Below, in pieces: positions 43,761-52,476 of a DNA stretch of 64,000 nt. Numbering within the stretch: position 1 is the stretch's first letter; each line of letters starts with the position of its first letter. Origin of the DNA: Gordonia asplenii (GTDB taxonomy: Bacteria > Actinomycetota > Actinomycetes > Mycobacteriales > Mycobacteriaceae); the NCBI RefSeq assembly GCF_012933505.1, contig NZ_JABBNB010000010.1, positions 1-64,000 on the forward strand, read 5' to 3'. A program made the translations under genes and the position numbers. Below the pieces are notes generated by a model, which saw nothing but the letters and a program-made list of their open reading frames with translations, ran no database searches and was not told the DNA's origin.

Positions 43761-45343
43761 ATGATCCTCCGTCAGCTCCCGTTCAGCGTCGCCGCGATCT
43801 GCGGAACGCTTCTCTTCGTGGTCGCTGCACACCGGGGGTGGCCGTGGCTGATCGGCGGTGTCCTGCTATGGGTCATCGCATTCATCGGAGCTTACGATCT
43901 CTTACAAAGACGCCACTCGATACTGCGAAACTATCCGCTGATCGGACATCTGCGGTATCTGATGGAATCGATCCGCCCGGAAATTCAGCAATACTTCATC
44001 GAGCGCGACGTCGACGGCAGGCCTTTCGACCGCGATCAGCGATCGCTCATCTACGAACGCGCTAAAGGCATCTCGGGCGAGTTGTCCTTCGGTACCGAAC
44101 GTGATCTCGCCCAGAACGGCTACGAATATCTCGTCCACTCCATCGTCCCAGTCGAGCCCGCGGCCCAGCCACCGCGAGTCCGCATCGGCGGCGACGATTG
44201 CCGAATACACCATGACATGGCGCTACTCAACGTCTCATCGATGAGTTTCGGAGCGCTGTCGGCGAACGCGATCCGCGCTCTCAACATCGGTGCACGCAAC
44301 GGTGCCTTCAGTCACGACACTGGTGAAGGCGGTCTCACTCCGTACCACCTGCAAGGCGGGAGCCTGGTATGGGAACTCGGATCTGGCTACTTCGGCACCC
44401 GCACCGCCGAGGGACGATTCGACCCGAGCCAATTCGCCGACAAAGCTGATAATGAGAATGTCTCGTGCATATCCGTCAAATTGTCCCAAGGCGCCAAGCC
44501 GGGAGTGGGTGTGTCTTGCCCGCGCCGAAAGTCAGCGCCGAGATCGCGCGGATCCGCGGCATCCCGCAAGGCAAGAAATGCGTGAGTCCCGCAGCACACC
44601 CGGAATTCGCCACCCCGACCGAACTTCTCGACTTCGTCGCCCGACTACGTGAACTCGCCCGCGGCAAACCCGTGGGGCTCAAACTCTGCGTCGGCTCACG
44701 CGTCGAAGTGCTGGCCCTGTGCAAAGCGATCAACTTAACCTGCATATCCCCCGACTTCATCATCGTCGACGGCGCCGAAGGTGGCACCGCGGCCGCCCCA
44801 CCAGAATATGAGGACAATGTGGGGCTGCCGCTCACCGACGGTCTCATGATCGTCCACAACGCGCTCGTCGGCGCCGGCATTCGCGAGCGTGTCAGAGTCG
44901 GCGCCAGTGGCAAGATCGCAAGCGGTTCCGACATCGTCAAACGGCTGATCCAAGGCGCGGACTTCACCAACTCCGCGCGTGCCATGATGATGGCACTCGG
45001 GTGCATCCAAGCCCAGCGCTGCCATACCAACCTGTGCCCGGTGGGAGTCGCCACCCAAGACACACGACGAGCACGCGCACTCGACGTCGACGACAAAGCC
45101 GAACGCGTGCGCCGCTACCAGGCCGCAACCGTGAACGAAGCGATGCGACTCATGGCGTCGATGGGAGTCAGCCACCCCGACGAGCTGACGCCAGCCATGC
45201 TGCGCAAACGAGTCAGCCGGACATCCCAAGCGTCCTACGCCGAAATCTACGAATGGTTAAGCCCCGGCCAACTCATCGACGCCCCTCCCGCGAGCTGGGC
45301 GACCGACTGGGCCAACGCCGACCCGGAACACTTCCGGACCTGA
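43761..45343 (+). pseudogene. FMN-binding glutamate synthase-like protein, frameshifted
   Basis: The first frame (43761-44585) has two N-terminal hydrophobic helices, then SSMSFGALSANAIRALNIGA and GEGGLTPYHLQGG, reaching SVKLSQGAKPG. From about 44510 the next frame continues with LPAPKVSAEIARIRGIPQGK, VDGAEGGTAAAPPEY and the 3Fe-4S cysteines in RCHTNLCPVGVATQ, to 45343. A single missing base in GGGAGTGGGTG restores a 527-residue protein of the stand-alone GltS-like (YerD type) family. The true reaction is unknown. It follows the ThDP oxidase by 44 bp, so both were probably co-expressed. Confidence 0.8.
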
Positions 45344-45434
45344 AACAACTCGAACAAGGAGCGGACGAATTGCGACATGTGGTTTCCGACCACCACATGT
45401 TCGGTCTCCAGCTCGCGATGTCCGCCGCCGAACG

Positions 45435-45465
45435 TGCGGGCCCCGCCGGTTCGGCGGGGCCCGCA
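45435..45465. terminator. Bidirectional terminator between convergent genes
   Basis: A perfect 13-bp stem (TGCGGGCCCCGCC and complement) with a 5-nt GGTTC loop, placed between the glutamate synthase-like gene and the convergent csbD-like gene. Confidence 0.8.
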
Positions 45466-45476
45466 ATCCGGCAGAT

Positions 45477-45713
45477 CTACTGCTGATGGGCCTGTTGCCG
45501 CTTCTCGGCAGCTTCGGCATGGGCGCGCTCGGCGTCGGCCTTGACCTCATCCTTGCCCGCTTCCTTGGCGGCCTGCCCCTTCTCCTGTTGGGCACGACCT
45601 TCCTTGGCGAGATCAGACCGTCCGGTCACGTCTCCGACGGTTTCTTTGACCTTGCCTTTCACGTTCTCGACCGTTCCCTTGATCGTCTCGCCGGGTCCGT
45701 TGTTGTCAGCCAT
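45477..45713 (-). CDS. CsbD-family stress protein
   Basis: 78 aa from ATG 45713, with AAAGGAG upstream. NNGPGETIKGTVENVKGKVK, then ETVGDVTGRSDLAKEGRAQQ is the CsbD signature; a repetitive Lys/Glu/Ala tail follows. Highly charged and probably disordered; csbD of B. subtilis is a SigB target. A candidate stress-type promoter lies 66 bp upstream of the start. Confidence 0.92.
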   Translation of the reverse strand: MADNNGPGETIKGTVENVKGKVKETVGDVTGRSDLAKEGRAQQEKGQAAKEAGKDEVKADAERAHAEAAEKRQQAHQQ

Positions 45714-46241
45714 GAGCGTCCGCTCCTTTCGAGTTCGGGGTGTGTGTTCGACGGGCACCATTGCCCGTCTCGGTTGGGGTAACCGATCGGCGCGGGCCTC
45801 AAACATCCGCACGACGGCGGCACGTCCTCCTGCGGTTGTGGTCCCGCTTCCCCGGTAGCCGCGACAGCGATATCAGCGTCGAAAAGATCGGCGGTGCCGC
45901 GCCATCCGACCGGCAGTCCGACCCGACACCACGGGCCCCTTCGGAACGTCAAGTTGCGACACGACGAGCACCGCAGGCGATGCCGATGATCCGCGATGCT
46001 CGACAGCGCGGGTGCCCCGGTAGCACTACTCACCCCGTCCCGGGCCGGCTGAGGGATGATCCCGATCCGCGGATCGAGCCTCATCACGCATGACGCCGCA
46101 CCGACGTCGGCTCCGGTCGGCACGGCCGCCGAACACCACACATGCATCGGCGTAGTCGCGGGATGGTCGCGCGGGCCAGGGCGGCGGCGCTCAAGCCCGA
46201 TGCGCCGTCGGTGATGAGTACAGTGCCGAGGTCGTCGGTGG
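45714..46241. other. Intergenic region with promoter and possible SDR scrap
   Basis: Contains the csbD-like promoter (45779-45804). Near 46170-46235 on the minus strand a short stretch reads TVLITDGASGLSAAALARAT, which resembles the nucleotide-binding start of an SDR/epimerase and soon decays. Nothing else recognisable. Confidence 0.4.
45779..45804 (-). promoter_or_regulatory. SigB/SigF-type promoter for csbD-like gene
   Basis: Minus strand: GTTT (45804-45801), 16-bp spacer, GGTTAC (45784-45779). Confidence 0.5.
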
Positions 46242-46871
46242 TCAGGAGCTCTCCTGTTCTGTTCGGGCCGACGGACGCTGAATCGACGGCGAGATGGAGG
46301 TTCTGGGCGATCCGGGGCGATCGTGGGCGCCGGAATGGTTGCGACCGAAGATGCGGCGCGTCCCGTCGCCACCTGCGGGTTTTGCGGCCTTGATCAGATT
46401 CGTGCTGGAATAGCCCGCAATGGTGGACAGAATCATCACCCTGCCGCCGCAGGCTCGGACCGTCGGGGTCTCCGGCATGCCCGCCTCCGCGTAATCCGAG
46501 CCTTTCACCCAGATGTCGGGCCGCAGCCGCTCGATGGCCTTCGTGGGTGTGTCCTCGTCGAAGATGACGACGTCATCGACGCAATCCAGCGCCTTGAGCA
46601 ACTGTGCCCGGTCGGCCGCGGGCATCACCGGACGTTCAGCACCTTTCGCCCGCGCGACGGATGCGTCGGAGTTCAGGCAAACCACCAATGAGTCCCCCAG
46701 TGCACGAGCGCGTTGCAATAGCGACAGATGGCCGGGATGCAACAGGTCGAAACAGCCCCCGGTAGCGACGAGAGTGCCGCGTCGCACGACGTTATCCGGT
46801 TGCGAGGCACTGGTCGCGATTGGGAATGCTTGGGCACCAAGGGAATCCGCGACCGCGACGGTTCGCGCCAA
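46242..46871 (-). CDS. Heptose-phosphate adenylyltransferase domain (HldE C-terminal type)
   Basis: 209 aa. The nucleotidyltransferase signature is GGCFDLLHPGHLSLLQRARA (HxGH), with NSDASVARAKG and the KMSKS-like region replaced by STTNLIKA near residue 155. In HldE this domain activates heptose 1-phosphate to ADP- or NDP-heptose. Its start overlaps the 3' end of the kinase gene in another frame; coding character passes smoothly from one to the other at about 46870. It may be the second half of one bifunctional HldE split by a one-base shift. Confidence 0.75.
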   Translation of the reverse strand: MARTVAVADSLGAQAFPIATSASQPDNVVRRGTLVATGGCFDLLHPGHLSLLQRARALGDSLVVCLNSDASVARAKGAERPVMPAADRAQLLKALDCVDDVVIFDEDTPTKAIERLRPDIWVKGSDYAEAGMPETPTVRACGGRVMILSTIAGYSSTNLIKAAKPAGGDGTRRIFGRNHSGAHDRPGSPRTSISPSIQRPSARTEQESS

Positions 46872-47745
46872 CGACGCGCAGTCCCTCGGAGATCATCGCC
46901 GTCGCACGCTCGACGGCGACCGCGACGGCCTCGGACAGCGGCGTCCCTCGCGCGAGTTCTACGGTGACTGCAGCGGCAAATGCATCACCTGCACCGCAGG
47001 TGTCCACGTCGTCGGCCTCGACCAACTGATTGTCGGCGATCGGCACCCGCTGCGGTGCGCGCCCGTCGGTGAACAGTGTTGCGCCGTTCTCGCCTCCGGT
47101 GACCACGACCGCTCGTACCCCGAACTCGCGGGGCGAAGCGCCTTCGGCGAGCCGTCGGTCGATGTTCTGTTGTTGTGCTTCAACGAGATTGGGCGTCATC
47201 AGCATGATTCCGTCGACGGGGTCGGCGCCCCGCGGGTGCGGATCCCACACGACCGGGACACCTGCCGCGGCGCTGCGCGCCAACGCACTGCGCAGTGTCA
47301 CGCAGCGAGCGAGTCCACGGCCGTAGTCCGATACCAGGATCGCATCGGCGCCGTCGAAGTGGTGCGCGCCGATGCCGATGTCCCCGTGCGGGGCAATTCC
47401 GTCGCCGCAGTCGACCCTGGCGAGCGTTCGCCCGCCGGACCTGATGCGCGTCCTCTCTGGAGTAGAACCGCACAGCGGTACCGCGACGACGTCGATCCCC
47501 TGGTCGCGGAGCGACGCGGCGAGCCGCTCGCCCGGCGGATCGTCGGCCAGGGCCGTGATGAGGCTGACGTCGGCTCCGTACTGCGTCGCGATCATCGCCG
47601 CGAGGCCGGCGCCTGCCGGCCCTTCACACACTTCGGTCGTGTCGATCACCGGCCCGACCGAGTCCGGGCATCGGCGATCGGACTCGCCGACGATGTCACG
47701 GTCGAGCATGACGTCGCCGATCACGTACACGCGGGCAGACATCAT
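46792..47745 (-). CDS. PfkB-type heptose-phosphate kinase (HldE N-terminal type)
   Basis: About 317 aa from ATG 47745. VYVIGDVMLDRDIVGESDR opens it, as in RfaE/HldE kinases; CEGPAGAGLAAMIAT replaces the usual GGAANV; and the PfkB signature VDTCGAGDAFAAAV with the catalytic Asp is intact. It phosphorylates heptose 7-phosphate in homologues. After about 46870 the frame continues without family likeness (RGRGFPWCPSIPNRD), while the adenylyltransferase reads on in another frame. The start overlaps the gmhA fragment stop. Confidence 0.78.
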   Translation of the reverse strand: MMSARVYVIGDVMLDRDIVGESDRRCPDSVGPVIDTTEVCEGPAGAGLAAMIATQYGADVSLITALADDPPGERLAASLRDQGIDVVAVPLCGSTPERTRIRSGGRTLARVDCGDGIAPHGDIGIGAHHFDGADAILVSDYGRGLARCVTLRSALARSAAAGVPVVWDPHPRGADPVDGIMLMTPNLVEAQQQNIDRRLAEGASPREFGVRAVVVTGGENGATLFTDGRAPQRVPIADNQLVEADDVDTCGAGDAFAAAVTVELARGTPLSEAVAVAVERATAMISEGLRVVGANRRGRGFPWCPSIPNRDQCLATG

Positions 47746-47966
47746 TCCACGCCCGATCGATGGTCGAGCGCTGTGCACAAGGCATGTATCAGCGCTCGAT
47801 GGACTTCGTGAACGGTGGGGCCGACTCCTTCGACGGGCACATATCCATCGACGACCCCGGCCAGCGAGTTGGGGGCCGGTCCGGTCAGTGCCCAAGCGCG
47901 GATACCGATCTCCTGTGCGGCCTTGACGGCGCCCGGCAGATTGCGGCTGATGCCTAGAAACTTCAT
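47742..47966 (-). pseudogene. 3' fragment of sedoheptulose-7-phosphate isomerase GmhA
   Basis: 74 aa matching only the C-terminal third of GmhA, a SIS-domain isomerase: GISRNLPGAVKAAQEIGIRA, WALTGPAPNSLAG, then HEVHRALIHALC with the terminal His-containing helix. The N-terminal 110 or so residues, including the substrate-binding Ser cluster, are gone, replaced by MKF directly after the ChaB gene. The break therefore coincides with the end of the ChaB gene, 15 bp upstream. It is translationally coupled to the kinase gene. Confidence 0.7.
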
Positions 47967-47980
47967 CGAGTTCTCACAAT

Positions 47981-48403
47981 TCAGCTACGGCTGCGTGCAG
48001 TGCTGCGGCGGTTGGCGGTCTCGATGGCGGTTACCAGTTCGGACTTGGTCATCCGTGATCGCCCCGGGATATCGAGTCGGCGAGCGATGCCGTAAAGATG
48101 GTCCTTGGTCGCCTCGGCATCGACGCCCTCGGCGCGTTCACCGGTGGCATTCGGGCCTCCGCTGCGCGCACGTTCGTCGGAGGGACCCGCACGCCCCTTG
48201 GGCTCCCAGTGGTCGCCGACCTTTGCGAAGGAATGCTTCAGTGCGCTGTACGCGACACGGTGCGCCCGCTCCTCTTCGTGGTACTCCTCGAGTGCGGCAT
48301 CGTGGGCCTTCGCGAAAGTGCGCTGCGCCTTGGCCGGCGACCGCTCGATCGTCGCCGGCAACTCCGACTGCTTGGCCGCTCCGTTCTGTGTCGTCTTGGG
48401 CAT
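47981..48403 (-). CDS. ChaB-like protein with Rho-N-type tail
   Basis: 140 aa from ATG 48403 with AAGGAG upstream. Residues 10-70 (ELPATIERSPAKAQRTFAKA, ALEEYHEEERAHRVAYSALK) are the ChaB domain; the C-terminus (ATKDHLYGIARRLDIPGRSR, then MTKSELVTAIE) is a Rho N-terminal-like/SAP helix pair for nucleic-acid binding. Such two-part proteins are typical of actinobacterial stress islands. Controlled by a good stress-type promoter; the gmhA-hldE remnants lie downstream in the same transcription unit. Confidence 0.85.
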   Translation of the reverse strand: MPKTTQNGAAKQSELPATIERSPAKAQRTFAKAHDAALEEYHEEERAHRVAYSALKHSFAKVGDHWEPKGRAGPSDERARSGGPNATGERAEGVDAEATKDHLYGIARRLDIPGRSRMTKSELVTAIETANRRSTARSRS

Positions 48404-48452
48404 GACTGCTCCTTCCGCGCGATGACAGGTGATCTGGTCTCGTGTGAGGGGC

Positions 48453-48478
48453 ATTCCCCCGCCGACACCCGCCCAAAC
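48453..48478 (-). promoter_or_regulatory. SigB/SigF-type promoter for ChaB-like gene
   Basis: Minus strand: GTTT (48478-48475), 16-bp spacer, GGGAAT (48458-48453). The ATG lies 50 bp downstream. Confidence 0.6.
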
Positions 48479-48719
48479 ATCGGCGTCGGTGTTGGACGCG
48501 CCGTCAGGCCGCGGTCGTCGCAATTGCCGACAAACGGTGCGCATGACGGAGCCGGCCCTGGACGAGCTGGGCGTGATCGGCCCGCCGAGGTCGTGGAAGT
48601 CGACGTCGCCGGGCTAGGCGAACTCGACTTCGATGTCACCATCGCGCAGCGGCCCGAAGACCTCGATCCGATCACCGAGCTCACCGGTCGTCGTCCCGGA
48701 ATCGATTGTGCGACAATCT

Positions 48720-48833
48720 ATGTCGAAACAACGCGTGCGCGCGAAGCTGGGGTGGCAGCCGCGGGTCGATCCCGACGAAGGACTGCGTCACACCGTCGAG
48801 TGGTTCGCCGTACGCGCGTCGGACGTCGTTTGA
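48720..48833 (+). pseudogene. C-terminal scrap of an NAD-dependent sugar epimerase
   Basis: VRAKLGWQPRVDPDEGLRHT, then VEWFAVRAS, is the typical last helix of GalE-like epimerase/dehydratases. The preceding 120 bp keep a protein-like composition but no epimerase motif. It ends at TGA 48831-48833, where the GTTT of the next promoter overlaps the stop. Probably part of the same decayed sugar-nucleotide cluster. The rest of the gap 48479-48719 holds nothing I can name. Confidence 0.45.
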
Positions 48834-48853
48834 TCCAGCGGATGGGTGGGTAA
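48828..48853 (+). promoter_or_regulatory. SigB/SigF-type promoter for flavodoxin-like gene
   Basis: GTTT (48828-48831), 16-bp spacer, GGGTAA (48848-48853). The ATG is only 10 bp beyond, so the mRNA would be almost leaderless. Confidence 0.55.
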
Positions 48854-48862
48854 CCGATCTTC

Positions 48863-49474
48863 ATGACCAAAGCACTCGCACTGGTATGCACATTGAAGCC
48901 CTCACCCGCGCCGTCGAGCAGCGACGTGCTTGCTCGACAGGTTCTCGGCGCGCTGGACCGATACGGTGTCGCAGGTGACGTCATCCGCGTCGTCGACCAC
49001 GACGTGGCGCCGGGTGTCGAACGCGATATGGGTGGCGCCGACGAGTGGCCACGGATCGCCGACGCCGTCGAAGCGGCCGACATTCTCCTGATCTCCACGC
49101 CGACGTGGCTGGGCCACATGTCGAGTGTGGCTCAACGAGTGCTGGAACGACTCAACGCCGAGTTGTCGCAGACTGACGACGCGAACCGTCCGGCGATGGT
49201 CGGCAAAGTCGGGATGTGCGCGGTCGTGGGAAACGAGGACGGCGCCCACAAGATCATCGCCGACGTTTTCCAAGGACTCAACGACATCGGGTTCACCATC
49301 GGCGCTCAGGGGTCGACCTACTGGAACGACGAAGCGATGGGCGGCCGCGACTACGCCGACCTCGACGGCACACCGACAGCGGTCGCCACGGCCACGGAGT
49401 CCGCCGCTCGCAACGCAGCACACCTGGCCAAGCTGCTCGCCGGGGCAGGCTATCCCGACTACCCGTCGAAATAG
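48863..49474 (+). CDS. Flavodoxin-fold NAD(P)H-dependent oxidoreductase
   Basis: 203 aa. FMN phosphate loop at CTLKPSPAPSSSDVLARQ, ILLISTPTWLGHMSSVAQ (the PTWLG contact strand), and VGNEDGAHKIIADVFQGL match the flavodoxin_2/FMN-reductase group. Predicted cytosolic quinone or nitro reductase; partner unknown. Preceded by a stress-type promoter and without an operon partner. Confidence 0.82.
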   Translation: MTKALALVCTLKPSPAPSSSDVLARQVLGALDRYGVAGDVIRVVDHDVAPGVERDMGGADEWPRIADAVEAADILLISTPTWLGHMSSVAQRVLERLNAELSQTDDANRPAMVGKVGMCAVVGNEDGAHKIIADVFQGLNDIGFTIGAQGSTYWNDEAMGGRDYADLDGTPTAVATATESAARNAAHLAKLLAGAGYPDYPSK

Positions 49475-49563
49475 CCATCAACCGCAACGGAGCTCGACCG
49501 GCATTCACCGCCGCACGTAACAGGAATGGGACTGCGCTGCCGCCGCACCCGTGATCGTACGGC

Positions 49564-51522
49564 TCATCTCGGTAGGTCGGTGTCGGGGCTATCGTCGTGA
49601 TGGGTTGGTAGTCCGACGAGGGTGAGCACGTGGTGGGCAGTGGTTCCAGGCGGAGCAATAAGGGTGGGGATGTTGTTGTGGCGGCGGGAATTACGCATGT
49701 GTCGGATGAGGGCGCTGACAGCGGCTGAGCCGATGTGGGTTGCCGCGGTGAGGTCGATGCGCAGGGCGATCGTGCCGGCGCGGCTGTGTTTCGTCAAGGC
49801 GCCGGATAGTTCGGCCGCAGCTGCGGTATCGATGTCACCGGTGACGACGAGGGTGTGTTCGTCGGTGAAGTCGATACGCGGTTCGCTCACGGTCGGGCTC
49901 TGCTGGTATTCGGTTTGGGGATCGGTGAGGATGTGGGCTGGGCGTGTCAACCGGTAGGACAGTCGAATGGTGGTGCCGTTGCCGTCGTGGTCTATCACAG
50001 TGTCGGGGATCATGGTTTGCGCCATCGCGAGACCACGACCACGGTCCGAGTCGATGGTTTCGGAGTCGCGCCAGCGTCCGGTGTCCGTGACTTCCGCGTG
50101 GAGTCGGCCGCCGGGGTGGAGGCCGGCGGTCACGGTGACATCACCAGGATCGGTTGCGGCGTCGTAGGCGTGCTCCACAGTGTTGGTGACGTACTCGCCG
50201 ATGGCATGCTCGACGAGTAGGCTGCCGCCCGATCGAGCGAGCGGAAGGTCGTGCAGCCACGAGCGGAGTTGTTCTCGCACCGTGCGTTCGGCATGCTCGT
50301 CTGCCGGCACCGTCACAGCCAGTGGCGGTGCAGGCGTGCGGCGTTGCGCGGCGAGTAGGGTGATGTCGTCGCGGAACCCCGTTTGTCGGGTCAGCAATTC
50401 GACTGCGCGCGCGCAAAGTCGCTCGACTGGTGCCGGGTATGCGTCATCGATCGGGTGGCCTTCGCTGTGCAGGATCCTGGCGGTAACGTCGGCGAATTCC
50501 ACGCTGCTCTGCGACGTCGACCGGCCGGGCCGTTCAATGATCCCATCGCTGTATAACACGATCGCCTCACCAGCATCGAGGTGATCGGTTTTGGTCACGA
50601 CGCCGTCGATGGCTCCGCTGAGAGGGCCGCTGCCGGTGGGTTCGAGGTAGCGGGGCGGACCATCGGCACGGATCAACAGCGGAGGCGGGTGACCGATGGT
50701 GCAGTACTCGAAATATCCTGTCGCAGAGTGCAGTTCACCGATGCACATCGTAGCCGATTGTGCCCCTCGAACGTGACTCGAGAAGCGATCGACTGCTTCT
50801 ATCGCGTCGCTGAGTGGTACCCCGGCGGTCAGCTGCATCCGCACGGCGGTACGTAGTTGTGCCATGACGGCGGCGGCGCGTACGCCGTGGCCGACCACGT
50901 CGCCGAGAACGAGGAAGAGGCGGCCATCGCTGGCGGGAATGGCGTCGAACCAGTCACCGCCGGCAGCGGTGTCTTCGGTGGCGACAAGGTATGCGGCTGC
51001 GACGTCGACTGCGGGCATCACCGGGGTGTCGGTGGGAAGTAATGCCTCTTGCATTTCGTTTACGCCGTCGTGAGCCGAGGTGTACCGGGCGGCCAGCTCG
51101 GCAGCTTCGTCTTGGGCCGCCTGCCGTGCTTTGACGTGCTCGCTCACATCCGTCGCGGTCACCTCGACGCCTAGGATCTCCCCACCGTCGCCACGTACGG
51201 CACTGATCGCATAGTCGGTGAACACCTCGTAATAGTCGCCGTCTCCGACGCTGTACCGCACTGGCCACGCGTCGAGCTCGCAGCGTTCACCGGTCGCGTA
51301 CACCTGGTCGAGCAGGTCGATGAGGAAGTCGATCTCGGGTGCGAACGAGGCGATCGGCACCCCGATGCGCCAGCGAGGAAACACCGCGAGACATGCGTCG
51401 TTGGCGATCCACGCCCGATGCTGCGGACCGTAGAGCGCCACCACCGCGACGGGCGCCTGAGTGAACGCTCTGACGATCGAGTCTGTCTCGTCGGTGGGAG
51501 GCGCGGAATCCTCGTCGACCAC
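49564..51522 (-). CDS. PAS-SpoIIE phosphatase-HATPase-STAS regulator (Rv1364c-like)
   Basis: 652 aa multi-domain sigma-factor regulator from GTG 51522 with GGAAGGAGAA upstream. PAS at residues 15-130 (AFTQAPVAVVALYGPQHRA). PP2C/SpoIIE phosphatase at 165-390, with metal Asp in GGDWFDA and LGDVVGHG, and FRDDITLLA. HATPase anti-sigma kinase at 400-525: EHAIGEYVTNTVEHAYD (N box) and DRGRGLAMAQ (G box). STAS at 550-650: IDLTAATHIGSAAVSALIRH, with the phosphorylatable Ser in GSAAV. The same order occurs in M. tuberculosis Rv1364c, which acts on SigF. It lies 61 bp downstream of the GAF-ANTAR gene, probably one operon. Confidence 0.92.
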   Translation of the reverse strand: MVDEDSAPPTDETDSIVRAFTQAPVAVVALYGPQHRAWIANDACLAVFPRWRIGVPIASFAPEIDFLIDLLDQVYATGERCELDAWPVRYSVGDGDYYEVFTDYAISAVRGDGGEILGVEVTATDVSEHVKARQAAQDEAAELAARYTSAHDGVNEMQEALLPTDTPVMPAVDVAAAYLVATEDTAAGGDWFDAIPASDGRLFLVLGDVVGHGVRAAAVMAQLRTAVRMQLTAGVPLSDAIEAVDRFSSHVRGAQSATMCIGELHSATGYFEYCTIGHPPPLLIRADGPPRYLEPTGSGPLSGAIDGVVTKTDHLDAGEAIVLYSDGIIERPGRSTSQSSVEFADVTARILHSEGHPIDDAYPAPVERLCARAVELLTRQTGFRDDITLLAAQRRTPAPPLAVTVPADEHAERTVREQLRSWLHDLPLARSGGSLLVEHAIGEYVTNTVEHAYDAATDPGDVTVTAGLHPGGRLHAEVTDTGRWRDSETIDSDRGRGLAMAQTMIPDTVIDHDGNGTTIRLSYRLTRPAHILTDPQTEYQQSPTVSEPRIDFTDEHTLVVTGDIDTAAAAELSGALTKHSRAGTIALRIDLTAATHIGSAAVSALIRHMRNSRRHNNIPTLIAPPGTTAHHVLTLVGLPTHHDDSPDTDLPR

Positions 51523-51583
51523 AGTTTCTCCTTCCGGGCTGCCCCCATATTCGCTGGCGAGAGAAACCGGAGGGGGCCCGGAC

Positions 51584-52363
51584 TCAGGTTGTAGACGTGT
51601 CTCTTTGAGTTACCCGCGGGTGCTCGATGTTAACCATTTGCGCGGCGACCTCGGCGAGGGCGATATTCGATTCTTGGGAGAGTTGCCTCAGCATGGTGAA
51701 GGCTGCGACGGCGTCGACTCCGAAGCGTTCCATGATCATGCCCTTTGCTTGGCCGATGATGTCGCGGCTGGCCAGGGCGCTGCGAAAGTGTTCACCGCGG
51801 CGAGCGGTGCTCAGCGCGATCGCGGCGTGGGTAGCCAGGACCAGCGCCAGATCCTGGGTATCTTCGTCGAATGCGTGTGGGGCATGGGAATGCAGATTGA
51901 GCGCTCCGAGGTCGAGTTTCTCAATGTAGAGCTGCATCGACAGCGTTGAGCGGATCGGTGTCTGTTTCAGTGTCGCCGCGGTCAACCGAGGCCACCGGTC
52001 CTCAGTCTCCATGTCATCGATCTGCACGGTGCGGTGCTGCCAGATCGCCTCGAAACAGGGCCCGTCGTCGACTTCGTGTTGAAGCTCATCGAAGCGTCGC
52101 GCCACGTGATCGCTGGTAGCGCTGGTCTGCAGCGTGGCTCTACCGCCCGCATGATGCCTGCGCACCAACGTGATGCCGGCATGGTCGACCGGCGACAGCA
52201 CATCGACGGCCGAGCGTGTGATTTCATCGAGCACGCGGTTGGGTGACACATCCCGGTCCACTGCCCCGTGAAGCACGCGGGCGAGTCGCGCGATCTCCCC
52301 ATGCACGTCCACAACACATCTCCCATACGCAGTCGCCGACCGTCCAACACCAGAATTATTCAC
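51584..52363 (-). CDS. GAF-ANTAR RNA-binding antiterminator
   Basis: 259 aa from GTG 52363. GAF domain at residues 45-185 (DHAGITLVRRHHAGG, VDDGPCFEAIWQH, GALNLHSHAPHAF), then an ANTAR domain at 195-250 (ALASRDIIGQAKGMIMERFG, with FTMLRQLSQESN), which binds paired RNA hairpins to prevent termination. A sensing signal for GAF is not predictable. It precedes the PAS-phosphatase gene and follows a STAS gene, all on the minus strand. Confidence 0.9.
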   Translation of the reverse strand: MNNSGVGRSATAYGRCVVDVHGEIARLARVLHGAVDRDVSPNRVLDEITRSAVDVLSPVDHAGITLVRRHHAGGRATLQTSATSDHVARRFDELQHEVDDGPCFEAIWQHRTVQIDDMETEDRWPRLTAATLKQTPIRSTLSMQLYIEKLDLGALNLHSHAPHAFDEDTQDLALVLATHAAIALSTARRGEHFRSALASRDIIGQAKGMIMERFGVDAVAAFTMLRQLSQESNIALAEVAAQMVNIEHPRVTQRDTSTT

Positions 52364-52476
52364 CCTTCGGAGGAGTCAGGTCACTACATCGGTCCGACAG
52401 CGGTTGCCACGTCAGCGCGGCGTTGGTCTCGATGAGGTGGGCAACTATGTCGACTACGCTTTTCGCGGTCTTGCGC

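Noticed and set aside
44440-44465. Zur-box-like GATAATGAGAATG
   Set aside because: Lies inside the glutamate synthase-like coding region and is not a full palindrome.
45659-46372. 237-residue minus-strand frame
   Set aside because: Runs through the csbD-like gene and promoter in the wrong frame; Pro/Arg/His-rich shadow. Only a short SDR-like stretch was retained as a hint.
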